Positions 1 to 8,489 of a stretch of DNA of 33,192 nt are shown piece by piece. The DNA comes from Thermodesulfovibrio sp. N1 (GTDB lineage Bacteria; Nitrospirota; Thermodesulfovibrionia; Thermodesulfovibrionales; Thermodesulfovibrionaceae), in the NCBI RefSeq assembly GCF_001707915.1, contig NZ_MAVV01000018.1, positions 1 to 33,192 on the forward strand, read 5' to 3'. Numbering within the stretch: position 1 is the stretch's first letter; each line of letters starts with the position of its first letter. The notes under the pieces are model-generated. The model was not told the origin of the DNA. It ran no database searches and saw only the letters and a program-made list of their open reading frames with translations. A program made the translations under genes and the position numbers.

Positions 1-44
1 ACTCTTAAAAAATTTGATAAATCATCAATATATTGTATATTCAT
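1..44 (-). CDS. 5' end of an unidentified gene, cut by the window edge
   Basis: An ATG at 44-42 overlaps the TGA stop of the upstream lipoprotein gene in an ATGA arrangement and stays open for 14 codons (MNIQYIDDLSNFLR) to the window edge. The overlap implies translational coupling with the substrate-binding-type lipoprotein. Genes coupled this way to such lipoproteins are often membrane sensor proteins (histidine kinase or GGDEF), but nothing in the 14 residues identifies the product, so the function is left open. Confidence 0.5.
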   Translation of the reverse strand, partial: MNIQYIDDLSNFLR

Positions 45-1060
45 TTCATAATTTCATCAAACAAAGAAAGTTGTTTATCAGATATATTAAACTTTATCTG
101 CTTTGCCCTTTTTAGATTAATAATTTTAACATACTTTTCTGCATCTTCTACTTCTATATCTGCAATAACACCTGTCCTTATAATATAAGAAGCTATTGCA
201 CCTGCATTGTATCCCATTTGATAAAAGTCTACGGATACACCACCAAAGAAACCAAGTTCCACAAACTGTTTATTAATTGCCAAATCAATTTTTTTAATTT
301 TCTCTGTTATAATTGGAGCAACATCTTTTAATGTTAAAGTCGTTCCATCCTTTATTGACATTACAAAAGGGAAATAGGCTGTTATATCTTTCCTTTTATT
401 TATTTCTTGGGCAGATTTTATTAGCTCTGAAAGATTGCTTACAGGATAAAAAACAAGTTTATTTTTAAAATTTGAAGCTTTAAGTTCATAAATAACCTGT
501 TCTTTAAGAGCTTCTCCTATAAAGTCAGTTGAATAAAGAACAGCAATTTTGTCAACATTGCCGATTAAGACTTCCAGAAGCTCAATCTGTTTGGGTATAA
601 AGAGTTTTTCATAAACACCCGTAAAGTTTTTAACAGGCTTTCTTCCTTCAAGAAAATGAAATTTTTCATTATAATGCTCTGGTGTAATATTTATTCCTGA
701 GAAGACAACTGGAATTTTTGTCCTCATGAAATGCTTTGCAACACATTGAAAGGCTGCATCATCGGCTGTAATAATTAAGGAGACTTTTTTTGATTCAACT
801 TTTTTTCTAAATTCGTTACATCTTTTTTCTAATTCTTCCTTGTTAATTCTCCGTGCATCAAGATAGGTTATATCAATTTTTAAATTCTCTATTTCTTTTT
901 TTAAATAGTCAACAGCACCTTGAACCTGAGGCTCTCCGCATACATCTTTATCATCATAGCTTGAAAGGATTAAAACAGTTTTCTTGTCTGAGCATGCAAA
1001 GAGAAAGGGTATAATAAAAGTTATCAAAAATAATAAAATTTTCTTTCTTAATAAAATCAA
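41..1060 (-). CDS. ABC-type substrate-binding lipoprotein (ABC_sub_bind-like family)
   Basis: A 339-residue exported protein. Residues 1-23 form a lipoprotein signal peptide: basic MILLRKK, a hydrophobic core, then lipobox LFAC with Cys23 as the lipidation site. The mature part begins KKTVLILSSYDD and has the alternating strand-helix pattern of periplasmic binding folds (for example LIITADDAAF, KIPVVFSGINI, KIAVLYSTDF, ELGFFGGVSVDF), resembling the PF04392-type family. No ABC permease or ATPase is nearby. It is the penultimate visible gene of the long minus-strand series, 29 bp after glpX, and overlaps the next start codon by 4 bp. The likely role is ligand sensing or uptake at the outer face of the inner membrane, perhaps feeding the sensor-like gene that follows. 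The ligand is unknown. Confidence 0.75.
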   Translation of the reverse strand: MILLRKKILLFLITFIIPFLFACSDKKTVLILSSYDDKDVCGEPQVQGAVDYLKKEIENLKIDITYLDARRINKEELEKRCNEFRKKVESKKVSLIITADDAAFQCVAKHFMRTKIPVVFSGINITPEHYNEKFHFLEGRKPVKNFTGVYEKLFIPKQIELLEVLIGNVDKIAVLYSTDFIGEALKEQVIYELKASNFKNKLVFYPVSNLSELIKSAQEINKRKDITAYFPFVMSIKDGTTLTLKDVAPIITEKIKKIDLAINKQFVELGFFGGVSVDFYQMGYNAGAIASYIIRTGVIADIEVEDAEKYVKIINLKRAKQIKFNISDKQLSLFDEIMK

Positions 1061-1089
1061 TTTTTCCTTCTTTTTAAAAAATTTTAAAA

Positions 1090-2055
1090 CTAAAGCGTTA
1101 TTTTAACAAGTCTATCAAATATATGAATTGTATCCACAAACCTTATAAGCCTTTGCTTTGAATCAATGACAAGTGAATGAGTTCTTGCACCACCTCCGAA
1201 AAATCTTACTCCATTTAGTAAATCTCCCTTTGTTACTCCTGTTGCAACAAAAACAATGTTGTCAGAGGGGACAAGGTCATCAAGGGTATAAACTTTATCT
1301 TCACTGATATCCATTCCATATTTTATTGCTCTCTCTTTTTCTTCTTCTTTACGCCATCTCATTCTTGCTTGCATTTCACCACCAAGACTTTTAACTGCTG
1401 CTGCTGAAAGAACTCCCTCTGGTGCACCTCCAATACCCATCAATGCATGAATACCTGTTCCCTCAACGGTTGCTGCAATTGCTGGAGTTATGTCACCATC
1501 TGATATTAATTTAATTCTTGCTCCTGCTGCACGGATTTCTTTAATTAGATTTTCATGACGAGGCCTATCTAAAACTACAACTACAAGGTCATCTATATCT
1601 CTTCCTAATGCCTTGGCAAGGGCTTCAAGATTTTCCTTCACGGGTTTTCTTATATCAACCATTCCCTTTGCCTGTGGTCTAACAACAAGCTTTTCCATAT
1701 AGGTGTCAGGGCAGTAAAGAAGTCCATTTCTGTCTGTTACAGCCATAACAGTTAAAGCATTTGGCAATCCTGTTGCGCAAAGATTTGTTCCTTCAAGTGG
1801 ATCAACAGCTATATCAACTTCAGGACCTGTACCGGTTCCTACTTCTTCTCCAATATAAAGCATTGGAGCTTCATCTCTTTCTCCTTCACCTATCACAATT
1901 CTTCCTTTAATCGGTAAGTCATTTAAGGCTTTCCTCATAGCTGTGACAGCAGCCTGATCAGCCTCCTTTCTATTACCCTTCCCCATAAGCCTTGCTGAGG
2001 CAATTGCTGCAAGTTCACAAACTCTTAAAATTTCAGGTGTTAATGAATTATCCAT
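1090..2055 (-). CDS. glpX: Fructose-1,6-bisphosphatase class II (GlpX)
   Basis: The 321-residue product matches the usual class II FBPase length. It hydrolyses fructose 1,6-bisphosphate to fructose 6-phosphate in gluconeogenesis, in the cytoplasm and metal-dependent. Family signatures: GEGERDEAPM at about residues 56-65, the metal-binding DPLEGT at 85-90, and GIGGAPEGVLSAAA near 207-220. The start is supported by an AGGAGG site at about 2063-2068, which lies across the end of the preceding zinc-ribbon gene. The protein reads through without breaks. A related SBPase activity is known for some GlpX proteins and cannot be excluded. Confidence 0.95.
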   Translation of the reverse strand: MDNSLTPEILRVCELAAIASARLMGKGNRKEADQAAVTAMRKALNDLPIKGRIVIGEGERDEAPMLYIGEEVGTGTGPEVDIAVDPLEGTNLCATGLPNALTVMAVTDRNGLLYCPDTYMEKLVVRPQAKGMVDIRKPVKENLEALAKALGRDIDDLVVVVLDRPRHENLIKEIRAAGARIKLISDGDITPAIAATVEGTGIHALMGIGGAPEGVLSAAAVKSLGGEMQARMRWRKEEEKERAIKYGMDISEDKVYTLDDLVPSDNIVFVATGVTKGDLLNGVRFFGGGARTHSLVIDSKQRLIRFVDTIHIFDRLVKITL

Positions 2056-2068
2056 TTTTAAATTCCTC

Positions 2069-2233
2069 CTAAGATTTTTTTGAAGTTATTGAGAAAAAGT
2101 TGGATATTTTTTTCCTTACATTCTCAGAGTTACATTTTGGACATCTTACCTTTGTTTTTTCCATTTCGCTTACGCTCATTTTCTTTGTAAAAGTTTCATT
2201 GCAATTTTGACACTGAAACTCATACAAAGGCAT
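2069..2233 (-). CDS. FmdB-family small zinc-ribbon protein
   Basis: A 54-codon gene that is easily missed. The protein starts MPLYEFQCQNC, the hallmark of the FmdB/CxxC_CXXC regulatory-type zinc ribbons (usually MPxYEYxCxxCG). It has a second pair CPKC at residues 31-34, so Cys8, Cys11, Cys31 and Cys34 can bind one zinc. A strong AGGAGG ribosome-binding site sits just before the ATG at 2233. The gene lies between radC and glpX with a 10-bp gap to radC and is followed within 13 bp by glpX. The family was named from formamidase/acetamidase regulators but most members have no proven function, so no role is assigned beyond probable zinc binding. Confidence 0.85.
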   Translation of the reverse strand: MPLYEFQCQNCNETFTKKMSVSEMEKTKVRCPKCNSENVRKKISNFFSITSKKS

Positions 2234-2243
2234 AAGCTACCTC

Positions 2244-2918
2244 CTAAATTATATTTTTTTCTTTCATGCTAAAATATCTTCCTTTACCTATAATTACATG
2301 GTCTAAAAGGGAAATTTCAAGTATCTGAGAAGCCTCCTTTAGCCTCTTTGATATTTCAATGTCTTCTTCAGATGGTGTAGGGTCTCCGCTTGGATGATTA
2401 TGAACAAGTATTAATGCATAGGCAGACTCTTTTACTGCTTCTCTGAAAATTTCCCTTGGATGAATAAGTGTCTGAGTTAGTATACCCTCTGAAACTTTCA
2501 CTTCCTTTATAAGTTTGAGTTTGGCATCAAGCAATAAAGATACAAAGACCTCCTTCTTTAAACCATCAAGCTTAGGATAAAGATAATTATAAACAATACT
2601 GGCAGAGTTAAACTTTTTTTCTTCTTCTGGCTGGCTTAATGCTCTTTTACCTAATTCAAAGGATGCCTTAATCTGGGCTATCTTTGCAATTCCTAATCCA
2701 GATACAGATTGAAGCTCTTTAGTTGATGCTCCTTCAATTCCTTTTAAACCACCAAATCTATTCAGAAGCTCTATAGCAGTCTCTAATACGGTTTTCTTGT
2801 TAGAACCTGTCCTAAGTATAATGGCAAGTAATTGGGCATCAGAAAGACTATGAACTCCCTCTTTTATAAGTCTTTCTCTTGGTCTTTCTGTCTCTGGCCA
2901 TTCTTTAATAGATTTCAT
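2244..2918 (-). CDS. radC: RadC-family JAMM-domain protein
   Basis: A 224-residue protein of normal family length. The N-terminal half holds a helix-hairpin-helix segment (SVSGLGIAKIAQIKASFELG, roughly residues 67-86). The C-terminal JAMM/MPN+ metalloprotease-like domain carries the motif HNHPSGDPTPSEED with His173, His175 and Asp186 as metal ligands. The ATG overlaps the metG stop by 4 bp (ATGA), so the genes are coupled. RadC was originally linked to DNA repair, but that link is disputed and the biochemical activity is unsettled. Confidence 0.93.
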   Translation of the reverse strand: MKSIKEWPETERPRERLIKEGVHSLSDAQLLAIILRTGSNKKTVLETAIELLNRFGGLKGIEGASTKELQSVSGLGIAKIAQIKASFELGKRALSQPEEEKKFNSASIVYNYLYPKLDGLKKEVFVSLLLDAKLKLIKEVKVSEGILTQTLIHPREIFREAVKESAYALILVHNHPSGDPTPSEEDIEISKRLKEASQILEISLLDHVIIGKGRYFSMKEKNII

Positions 2919-4804
2919 TTTATTCCTGAACCAGGATTAACCTCTCTGTCAACAGTAAGTATTGATATTGTTCCATCAGAAGAAGTTGCAGCAAGAAGCA
3001 TGCCCTGAGATTCTAAGCCCATTAATTTGGCTGGTTTAAGATTGGACACAACAATAATTGATTTACCTAAGAGTTCCTCAGGAGAATAGGACTTTCCAAT
3101 TCCTGCAACAATTTGTCTTTTCTCTCCTATATCTACTATAAGTTTTATAAGTTTCTCTGAGCCTTTTACCCTCTCTGCTTCAATGACTTTTCCTACTTTT
3201 AGTTTTATTTTCAAAAAATCATCTATTGCTATAAGCTCTTCCATTTTGTTCTCCCTGTTTTTTTGTTCTTGTTTATTTTCTTTTGTTACATCTATTCTTG
3301 GGAAAATCTGTTCAATTTTTTTTGTTTCAACTTCTTTTATTTCTGTTTTCCATTTAAACATATTATAATCAATTTTATAGGATTCCAATCCCAGAGCATT
3401 CCAGATTTTTTTTCCTGAATCTGGCATAAAGGGGTAAAGAAAAACCGCAATTACTCTAATAGCATTCCAAATATTAAATAGTATATGAGGTAGTTTTTCA
3501 GAATTTTCTTTAGCTACCTTCCATGGCTCTGTTTTTGCTATATAATTGTTTGTTAGGGATATTAGTTCCCATATTTTTTCAAGAATAATGTTAAACTTAA
3601 ATTCATCCCATAGAGACTCCTTTTCTATTTCAGAAATTATTTTTTGAACTTCTACTGTAAAATCTTCATCTATCCATTGAGGCTTTATTTTTCCTCCCAT
3701 GTATTTTTCATTCATTACAATAAAACGATTTACAAGATTACCCAAATCATTAGCAAGGTCGTTGTTTATTCTTCTTATGATTGCCTCTTCTGAAAAGTCT
3801 CCATCTAAGCCAAAGGAAACTTCACGGAAAAGAAAGTATCTGAAAGCATCAACGCCATATTTTTTTACAACCTCATAGGGATTTACTACATTCCCGAGAG
3901 ATTTTGACATTTTTGCTCCCTTTACAGTCCACCAACCATGGGCAAATATATTTCTTGGAAGGGGTATTTCAAGAGCTAAAAGCATTGTTGACCAGTAAAC
4001 AGCGTGGGTTATAAGAATGTCCTTACCTATTAAGTGATGGTCAGGAGGCCACCATTCTGTATCTTTTGGAGCAAGATATTGAAGAGCCGAATAATAGTTA
4101 ATTAATGCATCAAACCAGACATAGGTAGTATAATTTTCATCAAAGGGAAGAGGAATTCCCCACTGTAGCCTCTGCTTTGGTCTTGATATACATAGGTCGC
4201 CAAGGGGTTTATTTTTAAGGAAGGATAGTACTTCATTTTTTCTTGTTTCAGGAAGAATGTAGGAAGGATTTTTTTCAATATGTGCAATCAAAGAATTTTG
4301 ATACTTTGACATAAGGAAAAAATAGTTTTCTTCTTCGATAAATTCAACATCTCTTCCACAATCAGGACATTTTCCTTCTATTAAATCCTTTACAGTCCAA
4401 AATCTCTCACAGGGGGTACAATACATGCCGGAGTACTTTCTTTTTTCTATTTCTCCTCTATCATAGAGTTTTTGAAGTAGCTGTTGAACAATTTTTTTGT
4501 GTTCTTCATCAGTTGTTCTTATGAAAGCATCATTTTGTATGTTTAATACCTTCCATAGGTCTTTAAAATTTTCAACCATAATGTCAGCATGCTCCTTTGG
4601 AAATCTACCTCTTTCACGAGCTGCCCTTTCAACTTTCTGTCCATGTTCATCAGTTCCTGTCAAAAAAAATACTTTTCTACCCTTAATCCTCATATATCTT
4701 GCAAGTATATCTGCAGATAAGGTTGTATAAGCATGTCCAATATGAGGAATGTCATTAACATAATAAATTGGCGTTGTAATGTAAAATCCTTTATTTTGAT
4801 TCAT
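2915..4804 (-). CDS. metG: Methionyl-tRNA synthetase with C-terminal tRNA-binding domain
   Basis: It charges tRNA-Met in the cytoplasm. I place the start at the ATG at 4804 (protein MNQNKGFYITTP, 629 residues) rather than 33 bases upstream, because a GGGGAGGA site lies just before 4804 and family members start at this point. Class I motifs: HIGH at residues 21-24 and KMSKS near residue 300. The connective domain has two zinc-type pairs, CTPC and CPDC, about 15 residues apart. The final ~105 residues (KLKVGKVIEAERVKGSEKL through QIVAGIG) are the EMAPII/Trbp111-like tRNA-binding domain found in dimeric MetG. It overlaps ricT by 14 bp upstream and radC by 4 bp downstream. Initiation with formyl-Met is completed by the fmt and def genes at 24700-26142. 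Confidence 0.96.
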   Translation of the reverse strand: MNQNKGFYITTPIYYVNDIPHIGHAYTTLSADILARYMRIKGRKVFFLTGTDEHGQKVERAARERGRFPKEHADIMVENFKDLWKVLNIQNDAFIRTTDEEHKKIVQQLLQKLYDRGEIEKRKYSGMYCTPCERFWTVKDLIEGKCPDCGRDVEFIEEENYFFLMSKYQNSLIAHIEKNPSYILPETRKNEVLSFLKNKPLGDLCISRPKQRLQWGIPLPFDENYTTYVWFDALINYYSALQYLAPKDTEWWPPDHHLIGKDILITHAVYWSTMLLALEIPLPRNIFAHGWWTVKGAKMSKSLGNVVNPYEVVKKYGVDAFRYFLFREVSFGLDGDFSEEAIIRRINNDLANDLGNLVNRFIVMNEKYMGGKIKPQWIDEDFTVEVQKIISEIEKESLWDEFKFNIILEKIWELISLTNNYIAKTEPWKVAKENSEKLPHILFNIWNAIRVIAVFLYPFMPDSGKKIWNALGLESYKIDYNMFKWKTEIKEVETKKIEQIFPRIDVTKENKQEQKNRENKMEELIAIDDFLKIKLKVGKVIEAERVKGSEKLIKLIVDIGEKRQIVAGIGKSYSPEELLGKSIIVVSNLKPAKLMGLESQGMLLAATSSDGTISILTVDREVNPGSGIK

Positions 4805-5549
4805 TTTTTCCTCCCCGTGATTCCTCAAATGTTTCATCTTCAGTTCCTTTAAGAATATGGGAAATTCTTTTTATTTCAGGTTCCTTTTCATCCTGAGTTA
4901 TTATTTCTTCATCTACAACTTCCTCTATTTCGCCAAAGTATTCATATCTTAAGCAACATTTAAGTCTTCCACAAACACCAGAAAGTTTTGATACATTTAA
5001 GGTAATTTCTTGTTCTTTTGCCATTTTAAGCGAGATTGGTTTAAAAAAGCTTATATACTTTTTACAGCATATCTCCATTCCACAGACACCTATTCCGCCT
5101 AGATACTTAGATTCATCTCTTACACCAATTTGCCTCATTTCTATTCTTGTCTTAAATTTGGATGCTAAATCTTTAACCAATTCTCTGAAATCAATTCTAC
5201 CTTCCGCAGTAAAGTAAAAAATTATTCTTCTTCTGTCAAGGGCGCACTCAACTACAAGAAGTTTCATAGGAAGTTTTCTTTCATTTATTCTTTCAAGGCA
5301 GAAATTTTTTGCTTCTTTTTCAAGAATAAGATTTTTTTCAAAATTTTCAATATCTTCATCAGTCGCAACTCTTATTACAGGTTTAAGAGAATCTGCATTA
5401 TCTTGAGAGATAGCTAAAACTGTCCCAATAGTAAGTCCAAAATCACCCTCTACTACTACTTTATTCCCCTGTTGTATTTCTTCTATATTGGTAAAATAAC
5501 GATAAACTTTTCCAAAGGGTCTTAATCTGACATAGACTATTTTACTCAT
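4791..5549 (-). CDS. ricT: PSP1-domain protein RicT (YaaT)
   Basis: A 252-residue protein with the PSP1 C-terminal domain. It shows two cysteine clusters, CGMEICC near residue 156 and CGRLKCC near residue 193, the family signature. In Bacillus subtilis the homologue YaaT/RicT forms an Fe-S-bound complex with RicA and RicF that aids RNase Y-dependent RNA maturation; that is family knowledge, and no ricA or ricF is visible here. The holB-ricT-metG order is conserved in many bacteria. The ATG at 5549 overlaps the last codons of holB by 8 bp and has a GAGGAG site inside holB, which indicates coupled translation. The C-terminal ~45 residues are acidic and probably disordered. Confidence 0.9.
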   Translation of the reverse strand: MSKIVYVRLRPFGKVYRYFTNIEEIQQGNKVVVEGDFGLTIGTVLAISQDNADSLKPVIRVATDEDIENFEKNLILEKEAKNFCLERINERKLPMKLLVVECALDRRRIIFYFTAEGRIDFRELVKDLASKFKTRIEMRQIGVRDESKYLGGIGVCGMEICCKKYISFFKPISLKMAKEQEITLNVSKLSGVCGRLKCCLRYEYFGEIEEVVDEEIITQDEKEPEIKRISHILKGTEDETFEESRGGKNESK

Positions 5550-6639
5550 TTAAAACTCTCCTCATGATTTGATTTATATAGTTCCATAATATCGATTTAT
5601 TTAGGTTTAAATCTACATTTTTTCTTATATTTTGTAGTTGATCATAACAGATAAAGAGTTCTTCTAATGTAATCTCTTCTCTGTAAAAACTTTTTTCAAA
5701 GGAGAAATAGGTTGTAATCTTATCACCGAAAAGTTTTTGACATATTCTATCTCTTAACATTATAAAAACAAAATCAAGCCACCATTTTAAATCTTCATTA
5801 TGCTTCCATGGTGATTTTTTAATTTTATTAAAATTAAGGGTTTCTTTAAAATCTTTTATCTTTCTCAGTATATCCATTGAAATAAAAAGTCCTGGTCTTC
5901 CCATTGAAAATTTAATAAGTTCTTCCTTGAGAGATTCTTCCCCTTCGCCTTTGCTCAGGGTGATTTCGAGGGATTCGATGCTCTGAGGCGTTGTCCTGAG
6001 GTGTAAGCCGAAGGAACTCATTCCGATTATATTAAAAGGAAGAGATTCTTCGCTTCGCTCAGAATGACAAGAGGGAAGTATATCAGAATTACAGAGGATC
6101 TGTTTTTCATCTATTAATCTGCTAATTGCCTCTTTAGAAAGAGGATTGAAAAAAACCTTAAATGTTCTGGATACAAGAGGCTCTGGCAAAGCATCAATGT
6201 TTTCACAGGTAAGTATGAGTACAGTGTTAGGAGGAGGCTCCTCAAGGGTTTTTAACATTGCATTTGCTGCGTATTGATTCATTTTGTCAGCATTTTTTAC
6301 TATTACTACTTTATATTTACCTTCAAGGGATTGAAGGGATACAAATTCTTCCAAATCTCGAATATTATCAATTGTAATAGTATCCTTTTCTGCAGTGACA
6401 ACTTTAAGATCTGGATGAATCCCCTTTTCTATTTTTTTACAGGACTTACAGAAATCGCAGCTATCAAAATTATCATTATCAAGACAGTTTAAAGCCTTTG
6501 CATACTCTATTGCTGTTGTAGTTTTACCAATATATGGTTCACCTATAAAAAGAAAAGCAGAGGGAATCCTTTCTTTTTTTATTGTTCCTTGAAGAACTCT
6601 GATAGCCCTTTCTTGAGAGACAATCTTCTTAAAACTCAT
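5542..6639 (-). CDS. holB: DNA polymerase III delta' subunit, carrying a translated repeat insertion
   Basis: Clamp-loader subunit of the replicative polymerase, 365 residues. Walker A-like GEPYIGKTT is at 33-41, a zinc module with Cys at 52, 61, 64 and 67, Walker B-like VVIVKNADK near 111-119, and the conserved TLEEPPPNTV at 131-140. The sensor segment reads LVSRT rather than the common SRC. Residues ~188-238 (about 5925-6075) are encoded by a dispersed palindromic repeat: they contain SCHSERSEES, and downstream KGEGEES. They break the helical lid domain between AISRLIDEKQ and LIKFSMGRPG but leave the frame open. It lies 2 bp after tmk with no obvious Shine-Dalgarno site, suggesting coupling to tmk, and overlaps ricT by 8 bp. 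It should remain functional if the loop is surface-exposed. Confidence 0.9.
   Translation of the reverse strand: MSFKKIVSQERAIRVLQGTIKKERIPSAFLFIGEPYIGKTTTAIEYAKALNCLDNDNFDSCDFCKSCKKIEKGIHPDLKVVTAEKDTITIDNIRDLEEFVSLQSLEGKYKVVIVKNADKMNQYAANAMLKTLEEPPPNTVLILTCENIDALPEPLVSRTFKVFFNPLSKEAISRLIDEKQILCNSDILPSCHSERSEESLPFNIIGMSSFGLHLRTTPQSIESLEITLSKGEGEESLKEELIKFSMGRPGLFISMDILRKIKDFKETLNFNKIKKSPWKHNEDLKWWLDFVFIMLRDRICQKLFGDKITTYFSFEKSFYREEITLEELFICYDQLQNIRKNVDLNLNKSILWNYINQIMRRVLNE
5930..6075. repeat. Dispersed palindromic repeat pair inside holB
   Basis: Two units of the local repeat family lie head to tail inside the holB reading frame. One has TTCGCTTCGCTCAGAATGAC (6053-6072). The other is a longer unit with TCCTGAGGTGTAAGCCGAAG (5993-6012) and GATTCTTCCCCTTCGCC (5953 on). 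The same longer unit recurs at about 20800-20860 between fliC and flaG, so this is a mobile or amplifying repeat rather than native holB sequence. Confidence 0.85.
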
Positions 6640-6641
6640 TT

Positions 6642-7268
6642 TTAAAACACTTTTAATTTTACTTTTACCTTTTCGTATATTTCCTTTGCTATTTCATCTA
6701 TTGGTTGGGTAGCATCAATAATAATAAATCTCTCTGCCTCTTTTGATGCAAGCTCTAAAAAACCCTGCCTTACTCTATTATGAAAAGAAATCTCTTCAAT
6801 TTCAAATCTGTCTTTTTTATTAATTTTTTTATTTCTTGTGAGCCCTATTTCTACTGGTAAATCTAAAAGTACAGTCAAATGGGGTTTGAATTCATTTAGT
6901 AAGATTTTATTTAGTGTATTGATTAAATCTAAGGAAACACCTCTTCCATATCCTTGATAAGCCAAGGTTGAATCTGTAAATCTATCAGATATAACTATAA
7001 ATCCTTCATCAATTAGAGGCTTTATTTTTTCTTCTACATGCTGAATTCTATCTGAAAAATATAGTAAAAGTTCACTAATTGAATGGATTTTTAATTCTTC
7101 ATCTAATAACACATTCCTTAACCTTTTGCCTAACTCAGTATCGCCAGGTTCAAAGGTATACATAACCTTTAATCCATTCTCACGTAGTCTTACCTCAAGA
7201 AGTTTTGCCTGAGTTGATTTTCCCGAACCTTCTATTCCCTCAAAGGATATAAAAATTCCCTCTGTCAT
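6642..7268 (-). CDS. tmk: Thymidylate kinase
   Basis: It converts dTMP to dTDP using ATP in DNA precursor synthesis. The 208 residues match the family length. The P-loop GIEGSGKST is at residues 11-19, followed by the DR-type substrate motif VISDRFTDSTLAYQGYGRG (about residues 90-108) and the lid region around NKKINKKDRF. The start at 7268 lies inside the end of the MetE-like gene (29-bp overlap). No strong ribosome-binding site is visible, so translational coupling is likely. holB follows after 2 bp, as in many bacteria where tmk and holB are adjacent. Confidence 0.95.
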   Translation of the reverse strand: MTEGIFISFEGIEGSGKSTQAKLLEVRLRENGLKVMYTFEPGDTELGKRLRNVLLDEELKIHSISELLLYFSDRIQHVEEKIKPLIDEGFIVISDRFTDSTLAYQGYGRGVSLDLINTLNKILLNEFKPHLTVLLDLPVEIGLTRNKKINKKDRFEIEEISFHNRVRQGFLELASKEAERFIIIDATQPIDEIAKEIYEKVKVKLKVF

Positions 7269-8256
7269 TTAAAAATCTACTTTTTAAACTTTTAAGAATA
7301 CTGCAGACTCTAAGGGAGTCTTTTTCATCAAGGGATCCCATCCCGCAAGATGGTGTAAGAAGGGATTTTTGATAAATTAGAGGAATTTCCTTCCCAATTT
7401 CTTCTATTTTTAACAAGGCTGTTGTGATTATTTTTTCGTCATCTAATTCCCTTAAATCATCCGTTGTTGGTACAAATCCCCAGGCTATGTATCCGCCTTT
7501 TGTGAGAAAATTATTAATTTCTTGTTTATATATTTTAAAAAAATCAAAGAAGAAATAAGCATCAAAGCTTAATATGTCAATACTTAAATTTAAAATCTCT
7601 CTCCAGTCAGCCCTTCCACAGCAGTGAAGCCCTACTTTAGCACCTAAGTTTTTAATATAAGAAGCTAACTCCTCTATAAGTCTTATCACCTCTGCCTGCT
7701 CTACTGAAATATAAGCTGAGGTACCTAATGCCTGAAGTATTGGTTCATCTATAAAAATTATAACACTTTCTGAGAAGGTTCTTAAAAAATTAAACTGCCA
7801 CTTAGCCTTTGCTTTTAAATGCATTAGTATGAGTTCTCTTAAAGTTTCGTCAAAATAAACTGGCTTTCCTTCTTCGTCTTTAAGAGAAAGGTTAAACGTT
7901 AAAGGACCTGTAATTTGACCCTTGAATATTTCAACTTTTTTAGTTTCTAAGATTTCCCTCATTTTATAGATTCCACTGGCAAAGTCTTTACTGATAGGTG
8001 ATTCTTTCTGTTCAGAATAGTTTGTAAGCCATTCTGTAATTAATTCATCATTCTTTTTTAGATAAAATTTATCACCTTCAACTACAATACATGGTAATCC
8101 TTCAGAAAATTGAGGAATCATCAATTCCTTTGATGAGTATTTTGGAAGTTGAGGCCAGAATGGTATATCAAAGGAGCTAATAATCAACTCACAGGCTTTA
8201 AAAGGCGCACTGTGTGGCATACTTCCGATACCAGTGGTGCTGAAAGGTTTGATCAC
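7240..8256 (-). CDS. MetE-like (cobalamin-independent methionine synthase C-terminal family) protein
   Basis: A 338-residue single-domain protein of the UROD/MetE-like superfamily. It opens with TTGIGSMPHSAP, typical of MetE-core proteins. It carries the DEP motif (FIDEPILQALG, near residue 170) and zinc-site candidates: GLHCCGRADW near residue 212 and TPSCGMGSL near 305. It lacks the N-terminal half of classical MetE, as in archaeal core MetE and related corrinoid-linked methyltransferases. It could therefore transfer a methyl group to a thiol, but the methyl donor cannot be told from sequence. Its GTG start at 8256 is preceded by GGGAG. It lies 6 bp after the small coiled-coil gene and overlaps tmk by 29 bp. 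Confidence 0.8.
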   Translation of the reverse strand: MIKPFSTTGIGSMPHSAPFKACELIISSFDIPFWPQLPKYSSKELMIPQFSEGLPCIVVEGDKFYLKKNDELITEWLTNYSEQKESPISKDFASGIYKMREILETKKVEIFKGQITGPLTFNLSLKDEEGKPVYFDETLRELILMHLKAKAKWQFNFLRTFSESVIIFIDEPILQALGTSAYISVEQAEVIRLIEELASYIKNLGAKVGLHCCGRADWREILNLSIDILSFDAYFFFDFFKIYKQEINNFLTKGGYIAWGFVPTTDDLRELDDEKIITTALLKIEEIGKEIPLIYQKSLLTPSCGMGSLDEKDSLRVCSILKSLKSRFLNDRGNFYIL

Positions 8257-8262
8257 CCTTAA

Positions 8263-8478
8263 TTACTCCCTTTTGCTCAATTTTTTCAATATTTCAGGAT
8301 ACTCCTTTGAAAAATCAGGAAAAGCTCTTTTTAAAAAAAGTTTGATTGCTTTAATTTCAAGGGCAACATCATTAAGTTTATCCATCTGTTTATTTATTTC
8401 AGTAACTTTATCAGAGAGAACCTTAATTTCTGCCTCTATTAAAGCAATCTGTTCTTTTAAACTAATTAATTCTTTCAT
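8263..8478 (-). CDS. Small coiled-coil protein, function unknown
   Basis: A 71-residue protein, rich in Lys, Glu, Ile and Leu, with a heptad-like pattern over residues 1-45 (LKEQIALIEAEIKVLSDKV) that predicts a coiled coil. A short C-terminal stretch follows with LFLKRAFPDFSKEYPEIL. A GGAAG ribosome-binding site precedes the ATG at 8478. It sits between the small basic protein gene and the MetE-like gene with 6-11 bp gaps, so it belongs to the same transcript. I do not recognise the family and assign no role. Confidence 0.7.
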   Translation of the reverse strand: MKELISLKEQIALIEAEIKVLSDKVTEINKQMDKLNDVALEIKAIKLFLKRAFPDFSKEYPEILKKLSKRE

Positions 8479-8489
8479 AAGTCTTCCTT

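Noticed and set aside
4805-4837. ATG at 4837 as the metG start
   Set aside because: It would add MKHLRNHGEEK, absent in relatives; the ATG at 4804 has a strong GGGGAGGA site.
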